Below, piece after piece: positions 54,666 to 64,000 of a stretch of DNA of 64,000 nt. Below the pieces are notes generated by a model. That model was given only the letters and a program-made list of their open reading frames with translations, had not been told where the DNA came from and ran no database searches. How positions within the stretch are numbered: the first letter of the stretch is position 1; every line of letters begins with the position of its first letter. Location of the stretch: assembly GCA_009193035.1 (NCBI GenBank), contig SWDT01000049.1, positions 496,001 through 560,000 on the forward strand, read 5' to 3'. Made by a program: the position numbers and the translations under genes. The stretch is from Halicephalobus mephisto (Eukaryota > Nematoda > Chromadorea > Rhabditida > Panagrolaimidae).

Positions 54666-56135
54666 ATGTATACGGGATTTCGTGCTGGACAAAGGAACCG
54701 ATCCACAGTTAATGTTTTCGAATACAAGGATGCAGTCAGATTCTACGCTAAACAGATGCCGTTCCATGGACCCAATGGGTTTCTGGAGGATAAGTTGAAG
54801 CTTCTGAGGTTGAACGAACTTACAGTAAACGACAGATTTGCCCTTCCTTATTGCCATTTCGGTTGTGCTGCTATAGATTCTTCAGAGAACAAATTCATGA
54901 TCTGTGGAGCTTCCAATGGAGACGTGTACGTTGTCGATTTGGATGAAGCAGCAATGTCAAAGAAAACCGCCATTGCCGTTTACAAAAAACAACCGGTAAC
55001 GAGAGAGTAAGTCGTTTTTCAATTTTAATACTTTATTGATGGACGATGCAGTGGACATAAGAATCGAGTAATTGGTTGTGAATGGTTCAAGAACGATGCT
55101 TCTTCGTTCATTACTTGCTCCAGAGACAACACGGTCAAGTTGTGGGATACGGCCAATTTCGAAATCGTAGACACATATAAAATGGGGTACAAAGAACATT
55201 CTGTTGCTCAGATTGACTGGAGTGGAGTTGATCCCTATTTAATCGCAGTGGCATTGAATTCTTCCGTGGTGAAATTCGTCGATTCTGGGTAAGATTTGAT
55301 TTTTTAAAGAATTTCAAGTTATTTTTTCAGAATTGGTTCAGCAGTTCAACAAATAAAGTGGAAATCAAAGCATATCAGTTGTGTTAGATGGTATCCTTCA
55401 AATGGATATTATGTTTTTGTTGGAACAACAGAAGGAGCAGCTGGATTTTTTGATATTCGACAAAGCAAAATGCCAATTTTCGAACTTCGAGATAGAAAAT
55501 ACTCTGCTTTTGATTCACGTGTGGAACGAGCAAAGTTCACTAAAGACGGAACAAAAATCATCGCAATGAGTGCGGATTTGACGTTGAAAGGTTTCAATAT
55601 GGATAATGGAGAAATTATAGTTAAAAAAATGGTAAAACTTTGTTTTAATTTAAAAATTTGTGGATTTTTTAGCCAGGAGTTGGTCCAAGAAAGCCCACAA
55701 GTCCTATTTTTGATCTTTGCGAAGAAGCGGGATATCTTTATGCTTTGATACCGTGCAAAAGAAAAGTGAAATTGATGAGATTGGAAGGGATGAAAACTAT
55801 CGATGTTAAATTTATCGATGATTTTAATGACATGGTAGATGATAACACTCCTACTAAACCTTTGGATAAGTTACTAAATTTCGAAATTGGCCAAGATTTA
55901 CTTCTTGATGGTTTTCTCGGTGATGCGATGGGTGCAGTTTATAGAAATGGGAAACAACATGTTTGTTTTATTTTTTGTTGTTTTTATTGATCTTTTTCAG
56001 GTGGTTGGTTACGGTACGACGGAAAGCGCGTTGATTTTTACTCCTAAATGTGATATTTTAACAATTGAAGATAGGGCAGGTCCCAAGCCAGAAGATCTCC
56101 ATGTTGATGATTGGAGTTCTGATGACGATTTATAG
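54666..56135 (+). CDS. WD40-repeat protein, similar to CSA/ERCC8
   Basis: 433 aa from exons 54666-55006, 55052-55288, 55331-55631, 55673-55960 and 56001-56135. The opening GFRAGQRNRS and the order of WD blades recall CSA (GFLSARQTG), the CRL4 substrate receptor in transcription-coupled repair. Blades seen: FALPYCHFGCAAIDSSENKF/GDVYVVDLDE; HKNRVIGCEWFKNDASSFIT/DNTVKLWD; AQIDWSGVDPYLIAVALNSS; KHISCVRWYPSNGYYVFVGT/AAGFFDIRQS; AKFTKDGTKIIAMSADLTLK. The C terminus is acidic (HVDDWSSDDDL). The DDB1-binding WDxR box is not clear (WDTAN, FDIRQ), so another WD40 family is possible. Second gene of the probable operon. Confidence 0.8.
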
Positions 56136-56308
56136 AGTGTTAATGAATGATTTATTTTAAATTCCGAGGTTGTTTATGGGTTTTGAACCTATTGATATCT
56201 TGTTTTGTTTTTATGTGTGTATTTTTAAGCGTTTTTAGTCATTAATGTAAGATCTCCCTTGGGATATCGGTAGACCTGGTTTCTCAAGAGCATAACATCG
56301 TCTCTTAG

Positions 56309-56351
56309 GTAAGTTTTTGAGTTTGTTATTTAATGAATGGTTAATTTTTAG
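56309..56351 (+). promoter_or_regulatory. 5' UTR intron of the tuberin-like gene
   Basis: TCTCTTAG-gtaagttttt ... aatttttag-GGTAAAATG: a 43-bp intron just before the ATG, with an in-frame TAG on the leader side. Confidence 0.5.
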
Positions 56352-56357
56352 GGTAAA

Positions 56358-58078
56358 ATGCATAAAACACGTCGTGTGTCTGGTTGTGAAACTCCCACAG
56401 GAAAACAATCCTTCAATGTGGGAAGTTTCGGAACATCACGTCCATTTGCGGATTTCTTCTTTCGATATAGACAGAATCTTACTCAATCCACATCCACTGA
56501 TGGCGGACCAGAACCTGTATTTGGATCGATTATTAATAATATTGGAAAAGAAAATCGAGAAGAAGATAGAATGAAGGCAATGGAAGCAATTATTAAACTG
56601 GTTGAAACGAAGAATTTTACAATGAAAAATCGTGAATCCATCAAAGTTGATTGTACGGCAATTTTTGAAAGAGGCAAGGATATGTTGACTAAAGTTGAAT
56701 TAAAACCAACTTTTGTTAAAACAATGACAGCTGTTTGTGAGAATCTTAATCAGTTCATAGATGATCCACTTCGAAGAGGAATGTTTGATCAAATGTCTAT
56801 GTTAAGTACCTGTTCTGCCAATTTTAATTGGTTTTTGGCATTGACTATTAATGATAATCAATGTAATTGTAGCCCATTTGAAAGGGAAGTTGGTACTTTT
56901 TTGATCAAATTCTTTGATAGATTCGATGAACGTGAAGAATACTCGCTTGAATTAAAAGTAGGTTTTAATTTTTTTGAATTTTTTATTTAATTTTCTAGAA
57001 TTTTAAAATTTTTGTAAAATTTTTTATAGTTTTTAAAATATTTTTGCTCAGTTTTTTCAGTTTTTATAGTTTTTAAAATATTTTTCGTTTAATTTGTTTA
57101 GAGTTTTTTGTTTTTTAATAGATTTTTAAAAAGTTTTATGAGGTTTTAAAAAGTTTTTATGAGTTTTTAGAGTTTAATTGATTTTTTATAACTTAGTTTT
57201 CATTGATTTCTGGAAAATTACCTGTTTAATTTTAGGTGATTGAATTTGCCACCAAGTTCTTTGGCAGGTATTGTGGAAAGACGGATCATGCCACTTTTCG
57301 TAAGATTCTGACTTTTCTTTGTCGGCGATGCATCAAAGGAATTCGTACTTCTATTCGTCCTTCTCTGGCCGCTTTGAATGTCATTGTTAATAATGCTATT
57401 ATTTGTCCTGATATTTTGGGCACATTGGTGACCACTTTATCGTTTATGTCCCTCCAGAAGATGTATTTTCAATGGTCTTGGGATATTTTTGGCATTCTTT
57501 TCCAGAAGAGCTATGGATGTGAAGTGGTTAAAATTCTGCAAAAATTGATGATGGGGGATTTGCCGAAACAAGTTTTAGAAGAAGTTCCACAAGATACTCA
57601 GATCATGATTGCACGTGGAGCTGTTTTTTCTACTGCTATGGCTTTCTGGGGACCTGAGAAATTTGAAACTTTTAGTTTACCTATTAGTTTCTTTATTGGA
57701 CCGTTTTTGAAAGCTACTCAAATTCATTCGGAAGTTTGCAAAGAAGTTCTTCATGCTGTTCATATTCTTGTTATGAAACATGCTTCAACAATTGATCCAC
57801 TTTCATGGGAAGCAATAATCAAGATTTTGGGAATTGGGTGTACTGTAGAAGACATTTATGCAGATCGTGGAATATCTAAAGCTTTTTTGGAGATTATGAA
57901 TCGGATCACAACTCTCAATGCTACTGGGAATTTTACAGGTCCAGTTGATGAATTTTATCAATTGAAAGATGAAGTTGAACATTTGTTAGGAAATGCTGCT
58001 GAATTGATGGAAATAACTGGCAGAAAACCAGCAATTGAAGTTAGAAAAACTCGTATTCAAAGTGAATCTGAAGTGTGA
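56358..58078 (+). CDS. Tuberin (TSC2) N-terminal-like protein without GAP domain
   Basis: 480 aa; exons 56358-56957 and 57236-58078. Mostly alpha-helical repeats. The stretch FQWSWDIFGILFQKSYGCEV ... RGAVFSTAMAFWGPEKFETF ... SWEAIIKILGIG follows the order of human tuberin ([53 protein letters not shown]), and the later EFYQLKDEVEHLLGNAAE parallels RYFELVERCAD. The first ~60 residues are low-complexity (HKTRRVSGCETPTGKQSF). Tuberin is the GAP subunit of the TSC complex that turns off Rheb/TORC1, but that activity needs a C-terminal Rap/Ran-GAP domain, absent here: a stop at 58076 is followed by 800 bp without one. Assignment is from remembered family sequence and needs a profile search. Follows the WD40 gene by 222 bp. 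Confidence 0.75.
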
Positions 58079-58886
58079 TTACTAATTTTTTCAACAGGTC
58101 GTTTTGAAGGTAACGGGTTAACTTTATTGTAGCAATGTCTTGTTTGATTGTTGTCTGAATTATTACTGATTTGTTTATTTTTGAAGATTTATCAGGGATA
58201 GATTCCCTTTTTTTTCTTCTTTTTGGAGTACTGTGGAAAATGGACTTGTTTGTGGTTGTTTTTGTAGACAAATAATTTTAAATTTAAAAAAAATTAAAAT
58301 CTACAGTGACCCAGTAAGGACATTTTGTTTTTTCTGCTTTGATTAGCGAAAGATACTTGACAAATCAAGTACCTTAAGTGTCTGTCTACTGACCATATTT
58401 TTCCTTGTTTGCATACTTTTGATTTTTTTTTCTTTTTAGGTAGCCGAATCGAGCAATTGAAAAAAATACGGTTGATTAGTTTTTAAAATGGGTAAAATTT
58501 AAAATTATCGGTGTTGCATAATTTTCTAGAAATTTTTGGAGAATTTTGGAATTTTTAAAAATTTGAAATTTTTGAGATTTTTAAAAATTTAAGGATTTTT
58601 AAAATTTTAAATTTTTGAGATTTTTTGAAATTTGTAATTTTTGAGATTTTTAAAAATTTAAGGATTTTAGAAATTTTTTAAATTTTAAATTTTGAGGATT
58701 TCGAAATTTTCTAAAAAGTTCTAGAAATTCGTGTTGAGTGTTTCGTAATTTTTAATTTTTTTATGATTGGTTCTGGCAACCGTATGAATGAAGATTTTTT
58801 AAAATTTTTGAGGAATTATTGGATTGATGCCATGATATATCTTTTTTGTTTTTTTTAAATTGATAGATTTAATTTTGGAAAGTTGA
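58079..58886. other. Spacer with short AT repeats
   Basis: TTTTTGAGATTTTTAAAAATT units at 58560-58700, then AAATTCGTGTTGAGTG at 58725. No gene, and no GAP-domain exon seen. Confidence 0.6.
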
Positions 58887-59423
58887 ATGTCGTCGAGAAA
58901 TATTGAGATCAAAGCCAAGGTTTCTGATTTTGATGGTTTTTTCAAAAAAGCAGAAATCTTATGTGCTGGACAGAAACCGACGATTCTGAAACAAGAAGAT
59001 ACTTTTTTTAATTCTCCAAATGGAAGATTGAAACTTCGGGAATTTCAAGCAGCAGATGCGAATCCTGCAGAACTTATTTTCTACGACAGACCGGATTCAG
59101 ACGGCCCGAAGTTGAGCAGTTTTGTCAAATGTAGAATCGTGGATGTCGAAAACGTCAAAGAAGCTTTAAATCTTTCGATGGGAATCCAAGGAAAAGTTAA
59201 AAAAACAAGATATCTTTTTCTCTATGGACAAACGAGAATCCATCTGGATGTCGTGGAAGATTTAGGGACTTTTATGGAACTCGAAGTTTGTCTCAAAGAA
59301 GATCAAACAATCGAACAAGGAAACGAAATAGCAACAACTCTCATGGAACAGCTGGGGATTGGATCAGACGACCTCGTCAAAGGCGCTTATATGGACAAGT
59401 TGAAAGAAAAAAACAAAGTTTAA
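58887..59423 (+). CDS. CYTH-domain protein (thiamine triphosphatase / class IV adenylate cyclase fold)
   Basis: Single-exon 178-aa protein made of one CYTH domain. The N-terminal signature is NIEIKAKVSDF (form E-x-K-x-K of the ExExK metal/phosphate motif, as in many CyaB-like members). Further tunnel residues: QEDTFFNSPNGRLKLREF, ELIFYDRPDSDGPKLSSF, GKVKKTRYLFLYGQTRIHLD and VEDLGTFMELEV, all in the usual order. Such enzymes hydrolyse inorganic triphosphates or thiamine triphosphate in the cytosol; cyclase activity occurs in some bacterial members. Substrate cannot be told here. ATG 58887 is the first in frame and begins the domain directly. An AT-rich tandem array follows. Confidence 0.9.
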   Translation: MSSRNIEIKAKVSDFDGFFKKAEILCAGQKPTILKQEDTFFNSPNGRLKLREFQAADANPAELIFYDRPDSDGPKLSSFVKCRIVDVENVKEALNLSMGIQGKVKKTRYLFLYGQTRIHLDVVEDLGTFMELEVCLKEDQTIEQGNEIATTLMEQLGIGSDDLVKGAYMDKLKEKNKV

Positions 59424-59579
59424 CTTTTTTAAATCAGTGATTCCATATATCGAAATGATTCCATGTTGCTCAGGAATATCATGTTGAATGCTCAAAAGTA
59501 GTTTAAGCTTGTTTTTATATAAAATTTAAATTGTAAACTAAATTTGAAAATTTTAGGATTTGATTATTACCCGTAAAAT

Positions 59580-59980
59580 CGGTGATATATTTTTTAAGAA
59601 TTATGAAATTTAAATTTCCATATAATTTCATAAAATTCACTTTTTATGTAATTATATAAAATTTAAGTTTTTATATAAGATTTATTTTTTATGTAATTGT
59701 ATAAGATTTAAGTTTTTATATAAAGTTTATTTTTTGTGATTACATGAGATTTAAGTTTTTATATAAAGTTTATTTTTTATGTAATTATATAAAATTTAAG
59801 TTTTTATATAAAGTTTATTTTTTATGCAATTATATAAAATTTAAGTTTTTATATGAAATTTATTTTTTATGATTACATGAGATTTAAGTTTTTATATGAA
59901 ATTTATTTTTTGTGATTACATGAGATTTAAGTTTTTATATAAAGTTTATTTTTTGTGATTACATGAGATTTATTTTTAGT
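59580..59980. repeat. ~48-bp tandem array (TTTTATATAAAGTTTATTTTT)
   Basis: TAATTATATAAAATTTAAG and TTTTTATATAAAGTTTATTT repeat about eight times, some units with GTGATTACATGAGATTTAAG. Confidence 0.9.
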
Positions 59981-60045
59981 ATTTTAGCCAGTGAAATCAT
60001 GCTGCCGGTATTTCGAAATTAAGTTTTCATATTTTTTGTATATTG

Positions 60046-63000
60046 ATGTTTGACGATTATTCACTTTTTGAGCCAGAATCGGATCTGAATGTTGATGGAC
60101 GTCCACTACTTTCTGATGTTTACCCAAATTGTGGAAGAAAATCCATTTCACTAGGTTAGTTTTACTTTTTTAAATATGACAAAGTTAATCCTTGTACTGT
60201 TTTGGTGGTCGGAAAATGATTAGTTACGGTGGTTGACTTTGATTCCTTTGTTTTGGTTTCTTTATTGACTTAACGGATGGTAGAATTAATTAGTGTCAGT
60301 TCCGTGTTATACCGAGAGCCAATGGTCAGCTTCGTTTCGGTAGTCGACCGAGCCGTCTTCGGTAAACACCGGGACTTTCTTTTTGATGTGTGCGAATTGA
60401 AATTGAATGAAATTTGACAGGAATATTTATTCCCAGATGGAACGGAACCATTTTTATTTGAAGAATACTCGAGTGGAAAACGTTACTCGAGCATGGGAAA
60501 GCTTGAACCTGGATATTGTCGTTTACTTGAACGCTTTTCGCAACTGTTATATAATTGAAAGACAGTTTTTCCTGTCAGCCTTTGTCAAATGATCGACAGC
60601 AACAATGAAAAAAGTTTGGTTTTTTAGGTTATTGGCGTGGTTCAAGTTTTTTATATCAATTTTTATTTTTGAAAATAACCTATTTTTATTTTTTAAAATA
60701 ATGTATTTTTATTTTCTTAATATGATATAGGTTTCTATTCTTGAAAATAATGTATTTTTATTTTTTAAAATAATATATTTTTATTTTTTAAAATAATGTA
60801 TTTTTATTTTCTTAATATGATATAGGTTTCTATTCTTGAAAATAATGTATTTTTATTTTTTAAAATAATGTATTTTTATTTTTTAAAATAATATATTTTT
60901 ATTTTTTTAATATGATATAGGTTTTTACTTTTTAAAATAGTATATTTTTAATTTTTTTAATATGATATAGGTTTCTTTTTCTTAAAATAATGTATTTTTA
61001 CTTTTTTAATATGATATAGGTTTCTATTTTTTAAAATAACATGGTTTTATTTTGCAAAATAATGTAGATTTTGTTGTTTGTATTGTTGTAACCTCTGATT
61101 TCGTGCGAAATAGAAATAAAAACTTTAAAAATGTAGTATAGGTTTTTTAAAAATTACTGTTTTATAATTTCGGGTTCTTTATATTAATTTTTGTAAATTA
61201 TTAAGTATAAATTATGATTTTTTTGAAAGTTGCTATTTTGTGGTTGAGGTTTTTATATAAATTTTTAAAACTTTTCAATATTTATTTATTTTATTTTTGT
61301 ATTTTAGGATTTTTTAAAAGTTTTATAAATAATTAAATTTTATTTTTTTTATATTTATTTTAAATTTTTTTACATTAGTTTTTACAAATTACTGAATATT
61401 TATTGTATTTTTTAGGATTTTAGGAATTTTTATTTTGGAATTACGATTTAAAATTACGTGATTTTTACTTCACAATTGATCTTTAGAATTTGGTTTTTGT
61501 GAATCACCTAATTTTGAAAAAATTTATCAAGTGTCAAAAAATCAAAGATAAATTGATCGAAGAACTCCGAATGAATCATCGCGTTTTGGGTTTCTTACGT
61601 GGGGTTTATGGAATCGAATTCATGATTATGTCTGACTTTTAAATCAGCATTTTTTATTTTAATCGATAAATTTACTTTTGGCTGTTTTTTCAGATTCTGT
61701 CGATGATTCTGAAATTATTAAAATGAAAAAAGAATCTTTGTCGTCGAGTATTTCTCCGAAATCTCTGGAAGAAAACAAAAATGGAGAAATTGCTCAAGTG
61801 AAACCCATAGTTATTATTGCTCAAATAATGATGATATATGCTTTCGGAGCTTTGTCGTATTTGGCGTTGGTTGTGGGACCGAAAAAAAGAGGATTTTTCT
61901 GTGGAGATGAATCGATTAGATATCCATATCATGACAGTACTGTTCCGATACCTTTTTTGTATCTTGGATGTTATGTGATTTTGATTCCAACAATCATCGT
62001 TATTGAAACTCTTTGTGAAAAATACAGATATACTAAATATCAATCGAAATTTCCGACGAAATTTGAATGTAATGGATTCATTATTCCGGGTGTTATTGTT
62101 CGTTTTATTCGATTTTTTTGTGAGTTTTTTTATTTTTATTAAAATTGTAAAATTTTTTAGAATTGAGATTTTTGAAATTTTCTGGAATTTTTTAAAACTT
62201 GGAATTTAAAAATTTCGAAATTTTAAAATCTGATTGAAATTTTTTGGATCATTAAAAATTTAAAATTCACATTGAAATTTTTTGGAAAAATAGTTTTTAA
62301 TTTTTTGTTTTAGTGATCTCCCAACTAGGATTTATGATTGACATTTTTATCCTGAATATTACGAAATACTCGGTAGGGAAACTGAGACCTCATTTCCTTG
62401 CCGTCTGTAAGCCTTCTGTGAATACTTCAACGATAGCGGCTTGTGGAGATGCTGCTACGTATGTTCAGCATTATATCTGTCTTGGGAAAGATCAAGCATT
62501 GATTAAAGATGCAAGATTAAGTTTTTTCAGTGGACATACTTCTCATTCTTTTTATTATGCAGTTTTTTTAATTGTAAGTTTTGTAAAAAAATATATATAA
62601 TAATTTTTTAAAATTTTAGATTTATTTGCATAGTAGATTTGGAAGAACTTTGAGAACTTCTGTGTTTTTTCCGATTATTTATGCTTTATTGATTTCTATG
62701 GCTGCATTTGTGGGTTATACAAGGATCAACGATAACAAACATCACGTAAGTGACGTCATCGCAGGAGCTGTTATTGGTGCGTTAATCGCTGTTTGTATGG
62801 TAAATTTATATTTTGAGAAATTTTAAAAATAAGTTAATTTTAGTTAATTTTATTTTATCATCAGTTGTTTGATATAATTTTCGACAAAAAAATTGAAATA
62901 CCTTCGGATGTTCCTCTAGAAGAAATTAAAGATTCAATAGATACGGTATCTGAAGCTCCTTCTGCAACAATGACGGTTCATACTCAAACAACAAATGTAT

Positions 63001-63215
63001 CTAATCAACCTACGATGAATTCTAAAAGAATTTCGAGAGATTCTGGAGCTGAAGAATTTATCAACATCAGTAGTAGTGAAGATGAATCAGAAAAACCTCT
63101 GCCGATTCCGCCTAAGGAAAAAAAATCTGTTCAAAAAAAGAATACTCAATCTAGTTTGTCAGTTCAACCAATCGTCGTAAAACCAAAGATCCTCAATGCT
63201 GAATCTAATGTTTAA
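60046..63215 (+). CDS. Lipid phosphate phosphatase (PAP2 family)
   Basis: Integral membrane enzyme that dephosphorylates lipid phosphates (phosphatidate, LPA, S1P) on the outer or luminal face. Exons 60046-60154, 61694-62119, 62314-62573, 62620-62799 and 62865-63215 give 441 aa. Six hydrophobic segments; the PAP2 catalytic motifs are complete: C1 KYSVGKLRP (KX6RP), C2 SFFSGHTSHSF (SGH), C3 TRINDNKHHVSD (RX5HX3D, with Thr for the usual Ser before Arg). N-terminal ~70 residues and the last ~115 (Ser/Thr-rich, PLPIPPKEKKSVQKK) are cytoplasmic extensions longer than in typical LPPs. The first intron is 1.5 kb and full of repeats; the first exon is tied in by phase and acceptor only, so the start is less certain than the core. 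AATAAA at 63317-63322. Confidence 0.9.
60155..61693. repeat. LPP intron 1 with ~55-bp tandem array
   Basis: TTAATATGATATAGGTTTCTATTC and AAAATAATGTATTTTTATTT alternate from about 60650 to 61030. 60290-60600 is a GC-richer stretch (GGTAGTCGACCGAGCCGTCT) of unknown nature. Confidence 0.75.
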
Positions 63216-63644
63216 CGATGAAGTTACGAAATCAGATATCAGTTTATAATGGTACAAAGTAAAAATCCCCAGATTTTTAATTATTATTTAATGCGAATAT
63301 TTTAATTATGGAAACTAATAAATGATTTTTTATCAGTTGGAAGACATGCTTCAGTTTTGATTTTTACTAGTAATGGAATTTAATCGATGAATTTGCAGTA
63401 AGTTGTCTAAAAAACAACAAAATTTTAAGTATTAACTTTTTCGAAAAAATACTGTAAAAAAATTGAAATTAAATAATTAACTTTTTTGAATTTGCAGGGA
63501 AATAAAGTTTTAAAACCATAGATTTTTAGTATATAGTTTTTATAAACCAAAAATTAATTTCTATTTTTTAAAAGTGTTGTCGTACTGAGTTTCCACCTGT
63601 TCCATTTACTGTAAACATCTAATTCACAAGAATTATTTAAATCA
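63216..63644. other. Spacer between LPP and chemoreceptor genes
   Basis: LPP 3' UTR with AATAAA at 63317, then about 300 bp of AT-rich promoter DNA. No other gene seen. Confidence 0.5.
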
Positions 63645-64000
63645 ATGGCTTTTGAACAAGATTTGCCGTTGGAATATTTCTACATCCAGACAGTAACTGA
63701 TATATATTATTACTATACAACTGTCATTGGAGTTTTGACTTTTCTTCTAGTCCCTGGTTTGTTCTACATCATCATTACCCAGTCCAAATCTCTGAGAAAT
63801 CTGAAATGGTTTCTTTTGAATCATAATTTCTGGTTGCTAATGGCGGAAGTGACGTTGTTCATCTTCAGACCTGTCTTGATATTCCCCTACAATGGGATAT
63901 TTTCCATAGGTCTACTTCATAATATATCTTACAAAACGTTTATCATTGGAGGGTTTGCTGCATTACTATTTATCGCATTTGCTGTACTTGGGTTGATATG
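63645..64000 (+). CDS. Nematode seven-transmembrane chemoreceptor (SRI/SRH-like), 3' truncated by window
   Basis: The first 118 residues of a G-protein-coupled receptor; uninterrupted to the window end. TM1 is TTVIGVLTFLLVPGLFYIII, then the SKSLRNLKWFLLNHNFW block typical of the str superfamily (SRH/SRI: SKSMRNYKWYLLNH), TM2 WLLMAEVTLFIFRPVLIFP, a short loop (YNGIFSIGLLHNIS) and TM3 starting FIIGGFAALLFIAFAVLGLI. These receptors act in sensory cilia of chemosensory neurons. The exact subfamily needs the rest of the protein. ATG chosen because TM1 follows at the usual distance (~25 residues). Confidence 0.85.
   Translation, partial: MAFEQDLPLEYFYIQTVTDIYYYYTTVIGVLTFLLVPGLFYIIITQSKSLRNLKWFLLNHNFWLLMAEVTLFIFRPVLIFPYNGIFSIGLLHNISYKTFIIGGFAALLFIAFAVLGLI

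Noticed and set aside
1..64000. CRISPR array, bacterial operon or plasmid features
   Set aside because: Short-unit arrays here have no constant repeat with unique spacers, and spliced genes show the DNA is eukaryotic; the SleB gene is the only bacterial-looking item.

Overview
The window is nuclear DNA of a nematode, very probably a rhabditid close to Caenorhabditis. It is strongly AT-rich. Genes have short introns (about 40-60 bp) with TTTTCAG/TTTTTAG acceptors next to a few long ones full of tandem repeats, and several genes have an acceptor just upstream of the ATG, as expected for spliced-leader trans-splicing. Several reconstructed proteins match worm genes: EGL-10 (R7 RGS), BRE-4 (beta-1,4 glycosyltransferase), MAB-10 (NAB), PFS-2 (WDR33), EIF-3.A/EGL-45 and a nematode chemoreceptor. 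From memory, their C. elegans counterparts lie on several chromosomes, so C. elegans gene order is not kept. All gene models were built by hand from exon phase and splice signals.

Layout. 0-7.3 kb: 3' end of a two-pore K+ channel, a repeat-rich spacer, a MARVEL tetraspan gene, and a RING E3 with a C-terminal membrane anchor on the minus strand. 7.5-18.2 kb: pfs-2, an SRPK-like kinase, mrpl-20 (minus, tail-to-tail with the kinase) and bre-4. 18.4-20.4 kb: a Cys-loop receptor subunit with an odd pore helix (minus). 22.0-23.7 kb: a two-LysM gene followed by a SleB-type cell-wall hydrolase gene, the most unusual pair here. 24.1-25.9 kb: decayed Helitron-like and reverse-transcriptase pieces. 25.9-38.2 kb: a 12-kb gene-poor, extremely AT-rich stretch of tandem arrays with isolated GC-richer islands and a few orphan exon candidates. 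38.4-39.8 kb: mab-10. 40.6-41.3 kb: an internally deleted non-LTR retrotransposon. 41.9-47.1 kb: egl-10 (minus). 49.8-53.1 kb: eIF3a (minus). 53.7-58.1 kb: three head-to-tail genes, the first two probably an operon (a protein with a possible Cys/His metal site, a CSA-like WD40 protein, a tuberin-N-terminus-like protein). 58.9-64 kb: a CYTH phosphatase/cyclase, a lipid phosphate phosphatase and the start of a serpentine receptor.

Functional links. mRNA processing and translation (PFS-2, SRPK-like kinase, eIF3a), G-protein signalling (EGL-10, chemoreceptor) and membrane biology (K2P, LGIC, LPP, MARVEL) are mixed without an obvious shared pathway. The LysM/SleB pair could act together on bacterial peptidoglycan: one binds, one cuts. 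That is inference.

Main points for follow-up: the LysM-SleB pair (likely bacterial ancestry), the GAP-less tuberin-like gene, a dispersed repeat family sitting in introns of four genes, an intron duplicated within pfs-2, a ~350-bp inverted copy 10 kb apart, a core motif TTCGTGnnnnGAC shared by many otherwise different tandem arrays, and a perfect G-quadruplex tract beside the SleB gene.
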